Source: Liolophura sinensis (Eukaryota > Mollusca > Polyplacophora > Chitonida > Chitonidae). From it: DNA of 64,000 bases. The notes below the pieces were generated by a model. That model was not told the origin of the DNA. It did not search any database and saw only the letters and a list, made by a program, of their open reading frames with translations. The stretch covers positions 2,718,023-2,782,022 of the forward strand of contig NC_088302.1 in assembly GCF_032854445.1 (NCBI RefSeq), given 5' to 3'. Numbering within the stretch: position 1 is the first letter of the stretch; each line of letters begins with the position of its first letter. Position numbers and translations under genes: made by a program. Shown here piece by piece: positions 38,901-52,230 of the stretch.

Positions 38901-39195
38901 CATATGAAATACATGTCACAAACAGTGACATGCCATTAAGCCCTTTTGCTGATCTGATTGATGTTGGGTTTGTATACTTCCATTAAGCCCTTTTCTTATG
39001 CTCTTTTCTTTCTAAGGGATGTAGGGTTTGAGTATACATCTCAAGGCAGTGTCCGCTGAAAACATTTGTTACGCCTTATGTACGTAATTTTATACTACCT
39101 GGTGCTGCACTTTGATGTGTCATCAACAATATACTTCGTAGGGATGAAGTCGATCGAATCAGCGGTTGTGTAGAAAATCAAAGGCTAGACACATG
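35925..39195. other. No exon identified
   Basis: If the minus-strand receptor gene starts upstream, this is intron. Contains the SINE at 36096 and a short 'aactcaaactcaaaactc' run at 36727. No further minus-strand exon could be recognised. Confidence 0.4.
36096..36272 (-). mobile_element. SINE, diverged, minus orientation
   Basis: Reads inverted from 'tttatttcattggtgtttta' through 'cgacggcggccag' and 'ccgggcagagcc' to 'ctggacggagaggaag'. Head absent. Confidence 0.88.
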
Positions 39196-39206
39196 GACAT
39201 ACAGAT

Positions 39207-39477
39207 TTTTTTTTTTTTTTTTTTTTGATTGGTGCTTTACGCCGTACTCAAGAATATTTCACTTATACGACGGCGGCCAGCATTATGGTGGGTGGAAACC
39301 GGGCAGAGCCCGGCGGAAACCCACGACCATCCGCAGGTTGCTGGCAGACCTTCCCACGTACGGCCGGAGAGGAAGCCAGCATGAGCTGGTCTTGAACTCA
39401 CAGCGACCGCATTGGTGAGAGGCTTCTGGGTCACTACGCTGCGCTAGCGCGCTAACCGACTGAGCCACGGAGGCCCC
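39207..39477 (-). mobile_element. Full-length tRNA-derived SINE
   Basis: Read on minus it has an A-box (TGGCTCAGTCGG), a B-box (GAGTTCAAGACC), the conserved body, 'ttgagtacggcgtaaagcac' and a poly-A end. 'gacatacagat' flanks it at 39196-39206 and 39478-39488. The body type may be the V-SINE called RUDI in molluscs; that name is from memory and needs checking. Confidence 0.97.
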
Positions 39478-39488
39478 GACATACAGAT

Positions 39489-42052
39489 AGAGGGACAGAG
39501 ATTTCGTCATTCATAGTTAGATACGATGTTTGGAGGCTGTTATTTTCTGTACATAAGAAAAAGGTTTCCGTGCTTTTTTCTTAGAATAGCAACGACGGAT
39601 AATTTTAGGATGGTCACTTATTGCTGGATAGCACCCTTCAACAACACAGCGTGTCCCCAGGGTGGAATTAAGACGACGTGGTCCCGGGCTAAGGCACTAA
39701 GCTAATCACACTGTGCCGGAGAAAGCTTGCACGGGACTTCACTTGTTAACAGGAGGTCCTGTATCTCCCACTTAACCTAGTCGTGTAGACACTTTTGACA
39801 ATGACCTTACTGTGGACCCTTGAGCTGCAATGCTCAGTAATTATGCATGAGCAGTATCGCCTCGTGCTGAATGCACGCTAGGCGCTGATGACCATCGGCT
39901 ACAAATGGTCACCAGGTTTAGCTGTAGAGTCCACAGGGACACTGGCAGTAACAACCATAGTCGCCTGTCTGCCTGGAGACGGGAAGTAAGTTGAGTGCCT
40001 TACAACATGCCAGTCACCAGTTAGGTAGAATTTATAAAGTATATCTCTGAATGCTAAAAAAATCCTATCCTATGACAAGTGTTAATCATTGGCATTTGTC
40101 CAACAATAATTATACCTATTTCAACAACGAAACGGATATCAATGCAAGAATCACTCCAGATATTCCATAGAAAATCATTATTTAATTTCTCATATTAAAT
40201 CTTTGTCATAATTCCTTATATAGCCTTATCATAAACGATTCCTTTACGATATGGTTGAAATATGCCACAGTTATATGGGCACAAAGCCTCGCTAGTCATT
40301 CCTTGGTTTATTTACCGTCTTCATGGTACTCTACATGGAACTAAGAAGATCGAGACTTTGACGAACGAGTGGTCGCTATTATAGGGCAGAAGTGGCCTAC
40401 ACGACTTGTTCGAGGTTAACGGTGTTTCGCATGCGTGCGCAGGTCGTTTGTCAATTCCCAGGTCCCCTGGATGAACTTCCTGTCGTAATGAACGCCTGTC
40501 CCCAAAGACTCGTGTATACGATATGTTCGTGGTCCAAATCTAAACATTTGTCAACTGCTCCACGGTTATGAATTTCCTTATTTATTAGTCGTAAATACAG
40601 TATAGCAAGGTGATAAAGATTTCTTGACATGACAGTGTGTTGGGAAATCATGAAGTAATTGTTGGCGGCATGTTTGGACTGCAAAGTGTATCGACCGAAA
40701 GTAAAAGCATCCTGTCGAACGAAGGACTGCTCTTTTATTAAGATAAACTGAGTGTCACAACTGAGCGAATGGTCTATTCACAGAGTTATACTGATATTAA
40801 TTAGGCATTGAGAATGATAAGCACAAGCTAAGTGTACAAGCAAATAGCTACTTAAAATATTAGCATGGACATAATGGATATCTAAGAGGTGTATGCAACC
40901 TAATTAGGCGAGTTCAATGGTATTTGATAACATCATTGCTAACCGTCTCAAGCTGTAATTCTAAGTCTTCAAGATGTAACCTCGTCTGGGCAGAAAACAT
41001 TAACCCATGTCCTGAAGACTGGTACTAACGGATAGAAACGGTAAATGTTTGTGTTTGTGAGTTTTATGTTATGGAAACCTGTATAGGACATCTCGCTATA
41101 CCCCGCTAGCTCGACCTTTCTACTACAAGATGAGGCAGCGAGACAGTGAGGTAGCGAAGCGAAGTAACGAGGTAGCAAGGCTGCCTCGCCCTGTATTAGA
41201 AAGGTTGAAGTAGCGAAATGTCCTCTTTATGTACAATATATATGTTTTAGAGACTTGTGCGCCTAACCCATATGAAGCGATAAGTATAACATCAAAATTA
41301 GAAAATATGGACGATGTGACCAAAAGTACTGAAAAATTGTTTACACTTTCGACTTGAAGTCTGGATCGATAACCTAAAGTTAATCAACAGCTGTTATGCT
41401 GGTATAACCATGCTCTTTATCAGTCGGGAATATGTTACATACCGTACTCTCCCAAAATCAAAGCGTATTTTTGTGTTTCATGGTTATGACTGGATGCCCC
41501 AGTGGTAAACGTCCTGTAGTGGTCTGACAGCATCGCTGGCTTACGTGTATATGACAGATTACTGATATTCCAACATTCTGATTGTGTGAATGTCCTGAAA
41601 ATGACAGCGTGTACGTACAAGTGTCATTATCCCATTTTGAACTGTAAAGCAGATTTATCATAGGATCGTTCGCCAGTGAACTTCTTTGTTTGAGATGCTA
41701 TACCACAAATTAACATGTCTCTTAATTGTAGCAAAATGGTCTCGATTTCGTACATAGTAATTCACCCATACCAGTCCTCCGATTCACTTCATACAAACAA
41801 GTAATGCAGCCTCATGCAAATTCTCTTCCATTCACAGGAGGTGTGTCACATATAAGTCATTTATCATGCAGACAAAAATATGTAATTATGAGAAAATTAC
41901 AGCTCGTATCCGGGCGGAACACAGTCTCATCGATTGTTGATTGGAACAAATAATTATTTTTTCCTTATTTCCATACCCATGTGGCATCTCTCCATCGAAA
42001 GGACATATTAATGGTGCACACTGCTCCCAGACTGAATATGCATCCTGGAAAC
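39489..42052. other. No gene seen
   Basis: Unique sequence; frames up to 77 codons on minus without family features. Confidence 0.5.
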
Positions 42053-45000
42053 CTACATATAATACTGGTGTCAGGGTGTGCGCGTTGTGATACTGGATAA
42101 GTACATATAATACTGGCGTCAGGGTGTGCGCGTTGTGGTACTGGATAAGTACATATAATACTGGTGTCAGGGCGTGTGCGTTGTGGTAATGGATAAATAA
42201 ATATAATACTGGTGTCAGGGAGTGCACGTTGTGGTACTGGAGAAGTACATATAATACTGGTGTCAGGGAGTGCACGTTGTGGTACTGGAGAAGTACATAT
42301 AATACTGGTGTCAAGGAGTGCGCGTTGTGGTACTGGATAAGTACATACAATACTGGTGTAAGGGTGTGCACGTTGTGGTACTGTATAAGTACATATAATA
42401 CTGGTGTCAGGGTGTGTGCGTTGTGGTACTGGATAAGTACATATAATACTGATGTCAGGGAGTGCACGTTGTGCTAATGAATAGGTACATATAATACTGG
42501 TGTCAGGGCATGCGCGTTATGGTACTGGATAAGTACATATAATAGTGGTTTCAGGGTGTGCATGTTGTGGTACTGGACAACTACATATAATACTGATGTC
42601 AGGGTGTGCACATTGTGGTCCTGGATAAATACATACAATACTGGTGTCAGGGCGTGTGCGTTGTGGTAATGGAGAAGTACATATAATACTGGTGTCAGGG
42701 TGTGAGCGTTTTGGTACTGGATAAGTACATATAATACTGGTGTCAGCGTGTGCGCGTTGTGATACTGGATAAGTACATATAATACTGGTGTCAGGGTGTG
42801 AGCGTTGTGGTACTGGATAACTACATATAATACTGATGTCAGGGAGTGCACGTTGTGCTAATGAATAGGTACATATAATACTGGTGTCAGGGTGTGCGCG
42901 TTATGGTACTGGATAAGTACATATAATAGTGGTTTCAGGGTGTGCATGTTGTGGTACTGGATAAGTAAATATATTATTGGTGTCAGGGTGTGCGCGCGTT
43001 GTGGCACTGGATAAGTACATATAATACTGGTGTCAGGGCATGCGCGTTGTGGTAATGGATAAGTACATATAATAGTGGTTTCAGGGTGTGCATGTTGTGG
43101 TACTGGATAACTACATATAATACTAATGTCAGGGTGTGCGCGTTGTGGTACTGGATAAGTACATGTAATAGTTGTGTTAGGGTGTGCGCTCTGTGGTACT
43201 GGATAAGTACATATAATACTGGCGTCAGGGTGTGCACGTTGTGATAATGGATAAGTACATATAATACTGGAGTCAGGGAGTGCACGTTGTGGTACTGGAT
43301 AAGTACATATAATACTGGTGTCAGGGTGTGAGCATTGTGGTACTGGATAAGTATATATAATACTGGTGTAAGGGTGTGCACGTTGTGGTACTGGATAAGT
43401 ACATATAGTACTGGTGTCAGGATGTGCGCGTTGTGGTACTGGATAAGTACATATAATACTGGTGTCAGGGTGTGTGCATTGTGGTACTGGATAAGTACAT
43501 TTAATACTGGTGTAAGGGTGTGCACATTGTGGTACTGGATAAGTACACATAATACTGGTGTCAGGGTGTGTGCATTGTGGTACTGGATAAGTACATATAA
43601 TACTGGTGTCAGGGTGTGTGCGTTGTGGTACTGGATAAGTACATATAATACTGGTGTCAGGGTGTGCACATTGTGGTTCTGGATAAGTACACATAATACT
43701 GGTGTCGGGGTGTGTGCGTTGTGGTACTGTATAAGTACACATAATACTGGTGTCAGGGTGTGTGCGTTGTGGTACTGGATAAGTACATATAATACTGGTG
43801 TCAGGGTGCACGCGTTGTGGTACTGGATAAGTACATATAATACTGGTGTCAGGGTGTGTGCGTTGTGGTACTGGATAAGTACATATAATACTGGTGTCAG
43901 GGAGTGTGCCTTGTGGTACTAAATAAGTACATATAATATTCGTGTCAGGGAGTTGGAGTTGTAGTACTGGATGAAATAATGCTGTTTTCAGGGTGTGCGC
44001 GTTGTAATACTGGATAAGTACTTTTAATGCTGGTGTCAAGGAGTGCGCGTTGTGATACTGGATAAGAACCTACAATTCTGGTGTCAGAGTGTGCGTGTTG
44101 TAGTACTGGATTAAATAATACTGGTGTCAGGGTGGGCGCATTGTGGTAATGGATAAGTACATATAATACTGGTGTAAGGGTGTGCACGTTGTGGTACTGG
44201 ATAAGTACATATAATACTGGTGTCAGGTCGTGTGCGTTGTGATACTGGATAAGTACATATAATACTGGTGTCAGGGAGTGCGCGTTGTGGTACTGGATAA
44301 GTACATATAATACTGGTGTCAGGGTGCACGCGTTGTGGTACTGGATAAGTATATATAATACTGGTGTCAGGGTGTGTGCGTTGTGGTACTGGATAAGTAC
44401 ATATAATACTGGTGTCAGGGAGTGCACGTTGTGGTACTGTATAAGTACATATAATACTGGTGTAAGGGTGTGCACATTGTGGTACTGGATAAGTACATAT
44501 AATACTGGTGTCAGGGTGTGCACATTGTGGTACTGAATAAGTACATACAATACTGGTGTCAGGGCGTGTGCGTTGTGGTAATGGATAAGTGCATATAATA
44601 CTGGTGTCAGGGTGTTAGCGTTTTAATACTGGATAAGTACATATAATATTGGTGTCAGGGAGTGCGCGTTGTGGTACTGGATAAGTACATATAATACTTG
44701 TGTCAGTGTGTGCGCGTTGTGGTACTGGATAAGTACATACAATACTGGTGTCAGGGCGTGTGCGTTGTGGTAATGGATAAGTGCATATAATACTGGTGTC
44801 AGGGTGTTAGCGTTTTGGTACTGGATAAGTAGATATAATATTGGTGTCAGGGTGTGCGCGTTGTGGTACTGGATAAGTACATGTAATAGTTGTGTTAGGG
44901 TGTGCGCGTTGTGGTACTGGATAAGTACATACAATACTGGTGTCAGGGCGTGTGCGTTGTGGTAATGGATAAGTGCATATAATACTGGTGTCAGGGTGTT

Positions 45001-45113
45001 AGCGTTTTGGTACTGGATAAGTAGATATAATATTGGTGTCAGGGTGTGCGCGTTGTGGTACTGGATAAGTACATATAATACTTGTGTCAGTGTGTGCGCG
45101 TTGTGGTATAGTT
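42053..45113. repeat. 48-bp minisatellite, about 64 copies (3.06 kb)
   Basis: Unit blocks: 'gtactggataagtacatata', 'atactggtgtcagggtgtgc', 'gcgttgtg'. The 16-codon period leaves long frames open on both strands (minus HTLTPVLYVLIQYHNA and PDTSIICTYPVPQRAH). They break into at least six separate minus-strand frames because stops and length changes are not selected against, which argues against coding. Confidence 0.97.
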
Positions 45114-45982
45114 AATTCTTAGTCCTGAATCTGTGTTTACACGGCCATAAGGACTTCAATCAACTGGAAAAGTTACGTTACACCTTTCACAGGTCAAATA
45201 TTCGATGCGATATTCTTGGATGAAACAGATCTCTACTTGAAGACAACCACGCTTCTATTAAAGATAAACTTTGATACACCGGTGACTCTACAATTTTGAG
45301 ATAAATGAGACGTTGTATTTTAATGATGTCCGTTAACGTGTGAAGGCTGATAGGTTCAGTCAAAGTGGCCCAACGAACTTCTCTCAATTAAATTGACTGT
45401 ATAATGGATGCTACGGTGCGTAGGCTTTATGTCATTAAAACCGTGCATTTTACTTTGGACTCCTTGAGTTGTGAAGATATGCGACCCTTGACACGTACCG
45501 CCCTAGGGTCTGTCCCTTATTACAGGTTGTGTAGCCGCTCCTAAGAGCAGGGTAATTAAGAGTCGGCTCTGTGGTAAAAGTCCGCTGATGACTGGGTAGT
45601 GTGACCATGGAACTAACCGTACTCGAGTGGTCAACAGTCCAGTCTATACCAGAAGTCATCATCAAGCGTGACCATAGAACAGTGGTCATTATCTTATCGT
45701 GTGGCATGTAACCCCACTCTGAGCTCTGACGAGTGAACCTGTTATTCAGAACTTAGTACTGGGAAGTTGTGTGCGGGGAAAAGGTTTACCTCTCCATCAG
45801 TCTCCCTAGTGACTGATCATAAATAACGGTTGTCCGATGCCGCCACAAGAGCTGCACTGAATGCAACAAACAGAAGCGACAGCGTATGCAGGAGCTCGCA
45901 TGGAATACATATAAAAAAGCTGATACAACTGGATCAATTGTCGTTGGCTTACTTTACCGGTACCTATAAATATACGACTCAC

Positions 45983-46073
45983 CTTGCTTAGAGACATCCC
46001 CCACAACGGTTCCTTCTGTCAAACAGAACACCACAAGGCACAGTGAACCAAACTCTAGCCAACCGCTGCCCAT
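45983..46073 (-). CDS. First coding exon with signal peptide, unknown product
   Basis: Minus-strand ATG at 46073 opens MGSGWLEFGSLCLVVFCLTE followed by GTVVGDVSKQ and stops at a strong donor CAAG|GTGAGT after 30 codons plus one base. A hydrophobic core (LCLVVFCL) near the N-terminus is a typical secretory signal. The exon is 10 kb upstream, on the same strand, of the Cys-loop receptor exon at 35857, and receptor genes begin with such an exon. The phases do not join directly (this ends in phase 1, that one needs phase 2), so at least one more exon would be needed between them. The link is inference only. Confidence 0.5.
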
Positions 46074-49000
46074 TGTAACGTAGGAAGCGATGAACGACGT
46101 CGGATCAGCACTACTATGTCAAGCGGTGGACTTAGGCCTACTTATAAGATGCTTTACCTTCCCCCAAAGGGGATCAAGAAATTTCTATTAAGGTGTTCCT
46201 AGGACGTGGCTTTAAAATGTGTTTCCATGGACTGGTCTCACATAAAACCGCTTGATGCACTTTAGATTGGTAGAGCCTGTGGCTCGGACTAGTATCCTCT
46301 TGTCGAAAGCATCACGATATTGTTCAACATGGAAATCGAGTAGGTGATAAAATGGGTATAAACGTCGCAAATCGTTGTTTTTACGACGTAGGCGGAAATG
46401 TAAACGGCCTACATGTATTTTTCCCTAACGGCTATAATATTATAGCTTCTATAACGCTTTCCACACATGTCCTTCGCGTTTCCAGCAAGTTTGGCGTAGA
46501 ATGGTAACAAGGTCTGAAGTGTCTCTTATCTGGTAAGTGTATCCTATAAGGAACTGTGTGTTCTGGATTCCAAACACAGTGTGATTTTGGAATCACAAGA
46601 TTAGAAATATGTATATACTCAGATAAGCCTCCATCCAGTGACCAAAGTTCGTGACCGAGTTTACCGGAACAGTTTACTGAGTTTGTGTACTAGGACTCCT
46701 CCACACATTTATTTAGTGCCGTATGTCGTTCAAGTCCACATTGATGGCAATAATGTGCCGATATAATTGTTATTGCTCAGGTGTTCAACCGTTGTCTACA
46801 TATAGTGCTGCAGCCAGGCATTAGAGTTGTGCTTTACAGGTAGACCATCTAGTCACCATTGAAATAGCGCGTATCCAGTGTCAATAATTTGTTGTTTCTC
46901 TCCAGTAAATAAAGGGGCGTGCTCCCACGCAGTTCACTGTGCCGTTACAACTTTCAGCTCCGTTCTGTTGAAAGCCTCTCTCTGTACACGCCTTATAAAA
47001 CTGCTCATGGCTGTCGTGTAGGGTGTCATCTGGTATCAGCAAAACAGATTCTATGACATTCCACAAGCCAAGATTCTAAGGCTTGACAATTGTTTTTAGA
47101 TTGACATTGTGCATTGGCGGCTCTGATAGAGAACGTAATCCGTATGCGCTAAAAGTACATTTGTGCTGATGTTAATCTAATAGGGGTGTTGCCCAAGGTA
47201 GTTTAAGTCGTGTAGGCTCCTAATGTTAACTGATGGCAGCAGTTTTTAAGCAGCTTTTATCCATGAGCCAGACACTGTTGATGCTCAGTGTTTTGTCAAA
47301 CACTGGAATCGCCTCAGAGGAACTCTCTGACAAGTTGTACGGGGCTTTGGCAGAGATGTTGTAAAGATTTGATGTCAGAAGTATGTCGTCAATGCCGACT
47401 GTCCACCAAACCACGTTGTCCCCGCAAGGTGCGAGCTACTGTCAATCGCGAATGCTTATTGTCCACCGAATCATCTCGTTCAGCCTGCAAGGTGTGACTT
47501 ACTGTCTCCTTGACTGGTGAACCTGTACAGATCTCACGTCACCAGTAGTCACCTATCTAACATATTATGCTACACTGACGTACATGTAGGCCCGTTATGC
47601 CAGTTTCCTTAGGCCTGTGAGTTACCCGCTAACATATAATGCTGACATAACCCCTCTACTGGAACAGTCTGAGACACCCAAACGCCTCTCCCCGAAGTCA
47701 CACGGGAAGCACTTGTCAGGTAATTGACATAAAAGTTTACAGCACTAATATGTCTTGGCCAGCCATGTATATTTGTCCCGGAAGACTGCAGCAGAACCGC
47801 GCAGCGCTTTCCCCCATTAAATCCTATTCGGTGAGCCGGCAAAAGCACGATAAAAACGACACGTGGGATTCGGCTTATCAGTCGTGTCCTTAATGCGGCA
47901 GATACGCAGAATTCAGTGTATATCATTCCTATGCACTGAAGCCCTCACTGTGGCCATTTTATCAACGCAGAACAATGCCTCGCTGACCACAGATGTCCAC
48001 ACACATCCATATCCCTACACTGTTCGTAACAATACGAAATGCCTGGATAGTATCATTTATGCGAGATACAAGACTTAAAGTACCCTCACAGAGAAGAAGC
48101 TAAACACATGATATATCGCTGCCGCTGACTGGCTCATTGTCGTACCTAAAATTCCGCTGATTTGTCTGAATGATCAAGACACGCCCACCTTCCCATATAT
48201 TGACCAGAGCCGTAGCGGTCTTGAGGGAGTTATGGATTTATTACTTTTGTCATGCGGTGTTGATTGCATTTGGACGAAAGTGCCGGAAATTCAAGGGGAT
48301 TTGAATGTTCACCAATAAAATACGCATTCTCATTTTACCAAGGTGTCGCGATAAGTTAATGTAGCCCTAGGATGAAACTTAAGGATGGGTTGTTCTGTGG
48401 ACTTTCGTGACGAGCAATCCATGGTGGGTTTCCGTACCCATCAATGTAGTCGCCCATCTAAAAGCACAATAGTCGACAGAAAAAAGAGCAACAAACATCG
48501 AAATATTTGTCCGGCACATGCAAGAATATCCATATTTGAGAAATACAGACTGATTTTACAATGCAACAAAGTAGCAAAGCAAATATACTGTACATAAAGT
48601 GTCATATACTTGAAAAATGTGTTATTAAAAAAGAAATAAGAAACAATCATCGGGGGAGCCTCGTGAGAGAAACTTTATCGGCGAAACGATGATGGGCCAT
48701 GTATCGCTTCGTTCATCGAATATTGTATACAGAGTAAATCAAAAAATGGGAATTTTGTCCACGCTACAATGGGATCGATGCTCTGTAGTTAATAAGCTGT
48801 GTTGTCCCTGTCCGCATCACCGTATAACCTATAACCCATCACCCGGAGATCATCCCGGCTATCATCACCTCAGAGGCTTTGTGCTCAGAGAGTATGGGAA
48901 ACATATCACAGCTGATATTGAGCACAGCCAACGAGGAAACTATTAGTAACAAATAGACCTAGCTCCAAATATGACATTAGACGGTACAGGTCCATCTACC

Positions 49001-49167
49001 TTTATTTAATATAGTATGCGTTATCAATGTGCAACTGGGGATCAATACGGTTCATCGACAGCAGCTATACATTTATGGATTGTGACAAGTGACAATTGGT
49101 GTAGCCTTTGAAGAGTGTGGGCCCTAATTTGGCACAGAGGCTAGCGATCAACAAAACTCTAACGTAA
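46074..49167. other. Unassigned; three protein-like minus-strand frames
   Basis: Minus frames at 46881-47066, 47226-47414 and 47609-47926 have balanced composition and cysteine content (for example FYKACTERGFQQNGAESC), but no intact splice pairing or family match. Confidence 0.3.
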
Positions 49168-49416
49168 ACACTTATTTATTTAATTAGTTATTTTAAGCCG
49201 TTCTCGAAAAATGTTTCACTGGCGGCCAGCATTGTGGTGAGAGCAAACCGGTCAGACCCCGAGGGAAATCCACGACCGTCCGTAGGTTGTCGCCAGACCT
49301 TCCGACGTATGGCCGGAAAGGAAGCCAACATGAGTTGGACTTGAACTAACAGCGACCGCCTTGAGGCTCATTGGTCATTGCGACGTGCTAACTCCGTCGG
49401 CCATAGGGGCCCCGCA
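49168..49416 (-). mobile_element. Old SINE copy, nearly full length
   Basis: Same order of blocks as the copy at 39207 with many substitutions and an internal deletion near 'gtttcactggcggccag'. Confidence 0.9.
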
Positions 49417-51169
49417 ACGTTAGGCCTACACTATCAATGATGTAATGCGCTGTCACTGTTTGCGGACCTTAGTGACAATTAGTGTTCGGCGACACATGTG
49501 ACCGTTTGTGTAATCGTTCGCTGAAGATCACTGCCTTCCACCAACGTAGTGTGCATATCTGGACCTCAACAGTCAAAAAGTTCGTCAGCGTATCGCCAAA
49601 GCTCAGTGGTTTAACCCGATGATTGTGGTCTCATCCACTCATAAAAGTGAACACTGAATAACCACAATAATGGGAAAACGGTTCCCCCTAGGTATGGACA
49701 TTACATGTGACCAAAGTGCTTGATTTTATGTGATATCTGGTAGCCTTACCCGGTGTGCATTCCAACAGAGTATGAAAATATTATTTAACTGCCCTGTTTT
49801 CACCGAGACCTTCGCCGCTTCACAAATCCATTGCTTTCATCGTTCCACCTCTTCATCACGGCATATCTTAGAGAGAAAAAAACACCAGGCTAAATACATG
49901 CACCGATGATGTATCCCACATGAACTTTGAAAAGCATGATTTTTGGCCTTAGTGATTTTGCATAAATGAGATATCACGGTATGCAGTACTGTAGGCAAAA
50001 TCGCACACAATCCAGCAGCTCAAGGCAGGCGGGGGCTGACATGGCCAAAAGGTGTCGCCTGTGTCTATAGCTTCGGGGAATCTCCGCTGTTGCCATGAGT
50101 CATTAAATCAAATAAAGGTTTATACCTTGTTAAATTGTAAGTAAATCTTTATTCTGCAAGGACTGCACTTCCTGATTACCCTAATCCGCCATCAGTTTTC
50201 TACAACAGCACCAGGAATAATAAATGAGCGTACGTTTCTCTTTCCTCGCGATCGTCATTTCAGTGAAACAACAACAACATCCAAAGCTCACAACATTGTA
50301 AGTATGGCACTCGTATGGCAGTAGCAGTTTAACGAAGTGTGTCATTCAGGGCGAGTTACTCGTGTATCTAATTGTCGCAACAAACGGAAATACGCGTTTA
50401 TTTTCTTTCAATTTCGCCGAGCAGAATCCGAAATAATTATGCCTTCAACTTGTGGATACCATTAGAGAACTGTTAATATATTATGAAGTGAGTCAGATGG
50501 TGATGAGAATAATCAAGGAGATAATAACTACAGAAATTTCAAAACCACCAATTTAAAAATTTTCGAACATTTCTGAATTAATTAGATTTTAAAGAACGCA
50601 AACAGGATTAAATTTTCAGTCCTTACACCACAGAAGGTACTCACATAAGTTCTCTTCTCGTTGGATATATTTCTGATATGTTAATTTGCACCGTCTTGTG
50701 TACATTTGTTAAAATACAAAGTCCAGAAAAATTTAAGGTAGTGTTGGTTTCCATGGCAACCCCCGATGTGAACAATGCGTGTTGGTCAGGTTTATCTCAT
50801 ATCATTGCTACAAAGTTATTAGGCAAGTTTTATGCACATTAGAGACGGTTTTGTAAAATGGCCTAGTGGCCCGTCTTGAGCTGAGAAAATCGAAAGCGTC
50901 GCCCTGTTATCAGTTTGTATCTATCTCTGTAAGCTGGGTTATTCCGAGAAACTTGGTTTGCTATGTATCCTGGGGTAGGTGTGACGCGATATGTTGTTTC
51001 CGGTTGCTTTAACATGGTACATCCCATGGCCTAGTAAAAATTCCAGAAGAAAAATTGATTTATTGAGTAACAAAGTACATCAGAAAAATTATGTGATGGT
51101 TTAGGTCTGTTTCCAGACCTCTTCTTAAACAACTCTGGTTATATTATTTGTTGTGTTTTATGTTGCAAA
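49417..51169. other. No gene seen
   Basis: Unique AT-rich sequence. Near 49590 'cgccaaagctcagtggttta' resembles 'ccaaaggtcgctggtttaag' of the duplication at 32871, so an old dispersed repeat may be present. Confidence 0.5.
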
Positions 51170-52230
51170 CCATTCACCGTCCCATCGCTCGAACCTCAAC
51201 ACCAACACGCCCTGGAACACGCCATTCACCGTCCCATCGCTCCAACATTCAACACCACCCGGCCATGACCCTGGATGACACTATTCACTGTTCCATTGCT
51301 CCAATATAACATTCAACACAACCTCGCCAGGACCCTGGATGACACCATTCACTGTTCCATTGCTCCAATATAACATTCAACACAACCTCGCCAGGACCCT
51401 GGATGACACTATTCACCGTCCCATCGCTCCAATATAACATTGAACACAACCACGCCAGGACCCTGGATGACACCATTCACCGTCCCATTGCTCCAATATA
51501 ACATTCAACACAACCTCGCCAGGACCCTGGATTTCACTATTCACCGTCCCATCGCTCCAATATAACATTCAACACAACCTCGCCAGGACCCTGGATGACA
51601 CCATTCACCGTCCCATTGCTCCAATATAACATTCAACACAACCTCGCCAGGACCCTGGATTTCACTATTCACCGTCCCATCGCTCCAATATAACATTCAA
51701 CACAACCTCGCCAGGACCCTGAGTGACACCATTCACCGTCCCATTGCTCCAATATAACATTCAACACAACCTCGCCAGGACCCTGGATGACACCATTCAC
51801 CGTCCCATCGCTCCAATATAACATTCAACACAACCTCGCCAGGACCCTGAGTGACACCATTCACCGTCCCATTGCTCCAATATAACATTCAACACAACCT
51901 CGCCAGGACCCTAGATAACACTATTCATCGCTCCATCTCTCCTATGCAAAACTCAGCACCACCTCACTAAGCCCTTTCATTGCATCTTTCATCGTCCTAA
52001 CACTCCAATGCAAAACTCAACTTCACCTCGCCAGACCCAGTGGAATAGTGGATCACACTATTCATCGTCTCATCGCCCCAATGCAAAACTCAACATCATC
52101 TTGCCAGCCCCCTAGATCATCGTCCCATCGCCCCAATGCAAAACACAACCTCACCTCGCCAGGCCCCTGGATCACACCGTACATCGTCCCATCGCTTCCA
52201 TGCAAAACTCAACACCAGACAGACTCCTGG
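51170..52230. repeat. 64-bp tandem repeat, about 16 copies
   Basis: 'ccaatataacattcaacaca' recurs at 51301, 51365, 51429 and so on, exactly 64 apart. Neighbouring units alternate (cccatcg/cccattg; tttcactatt/gacaccatt), which gives a 128-bp dimer in the centre. The right third is diverged and shortened. Confidence 0.96.

Noticed and set aside
41886-44550. Several large minus-strand frames (up to 393 codons)
   Set aside because: Repeat-driven: the 48-bp period keeps frames open, and they shift frame repeatedly across the array.
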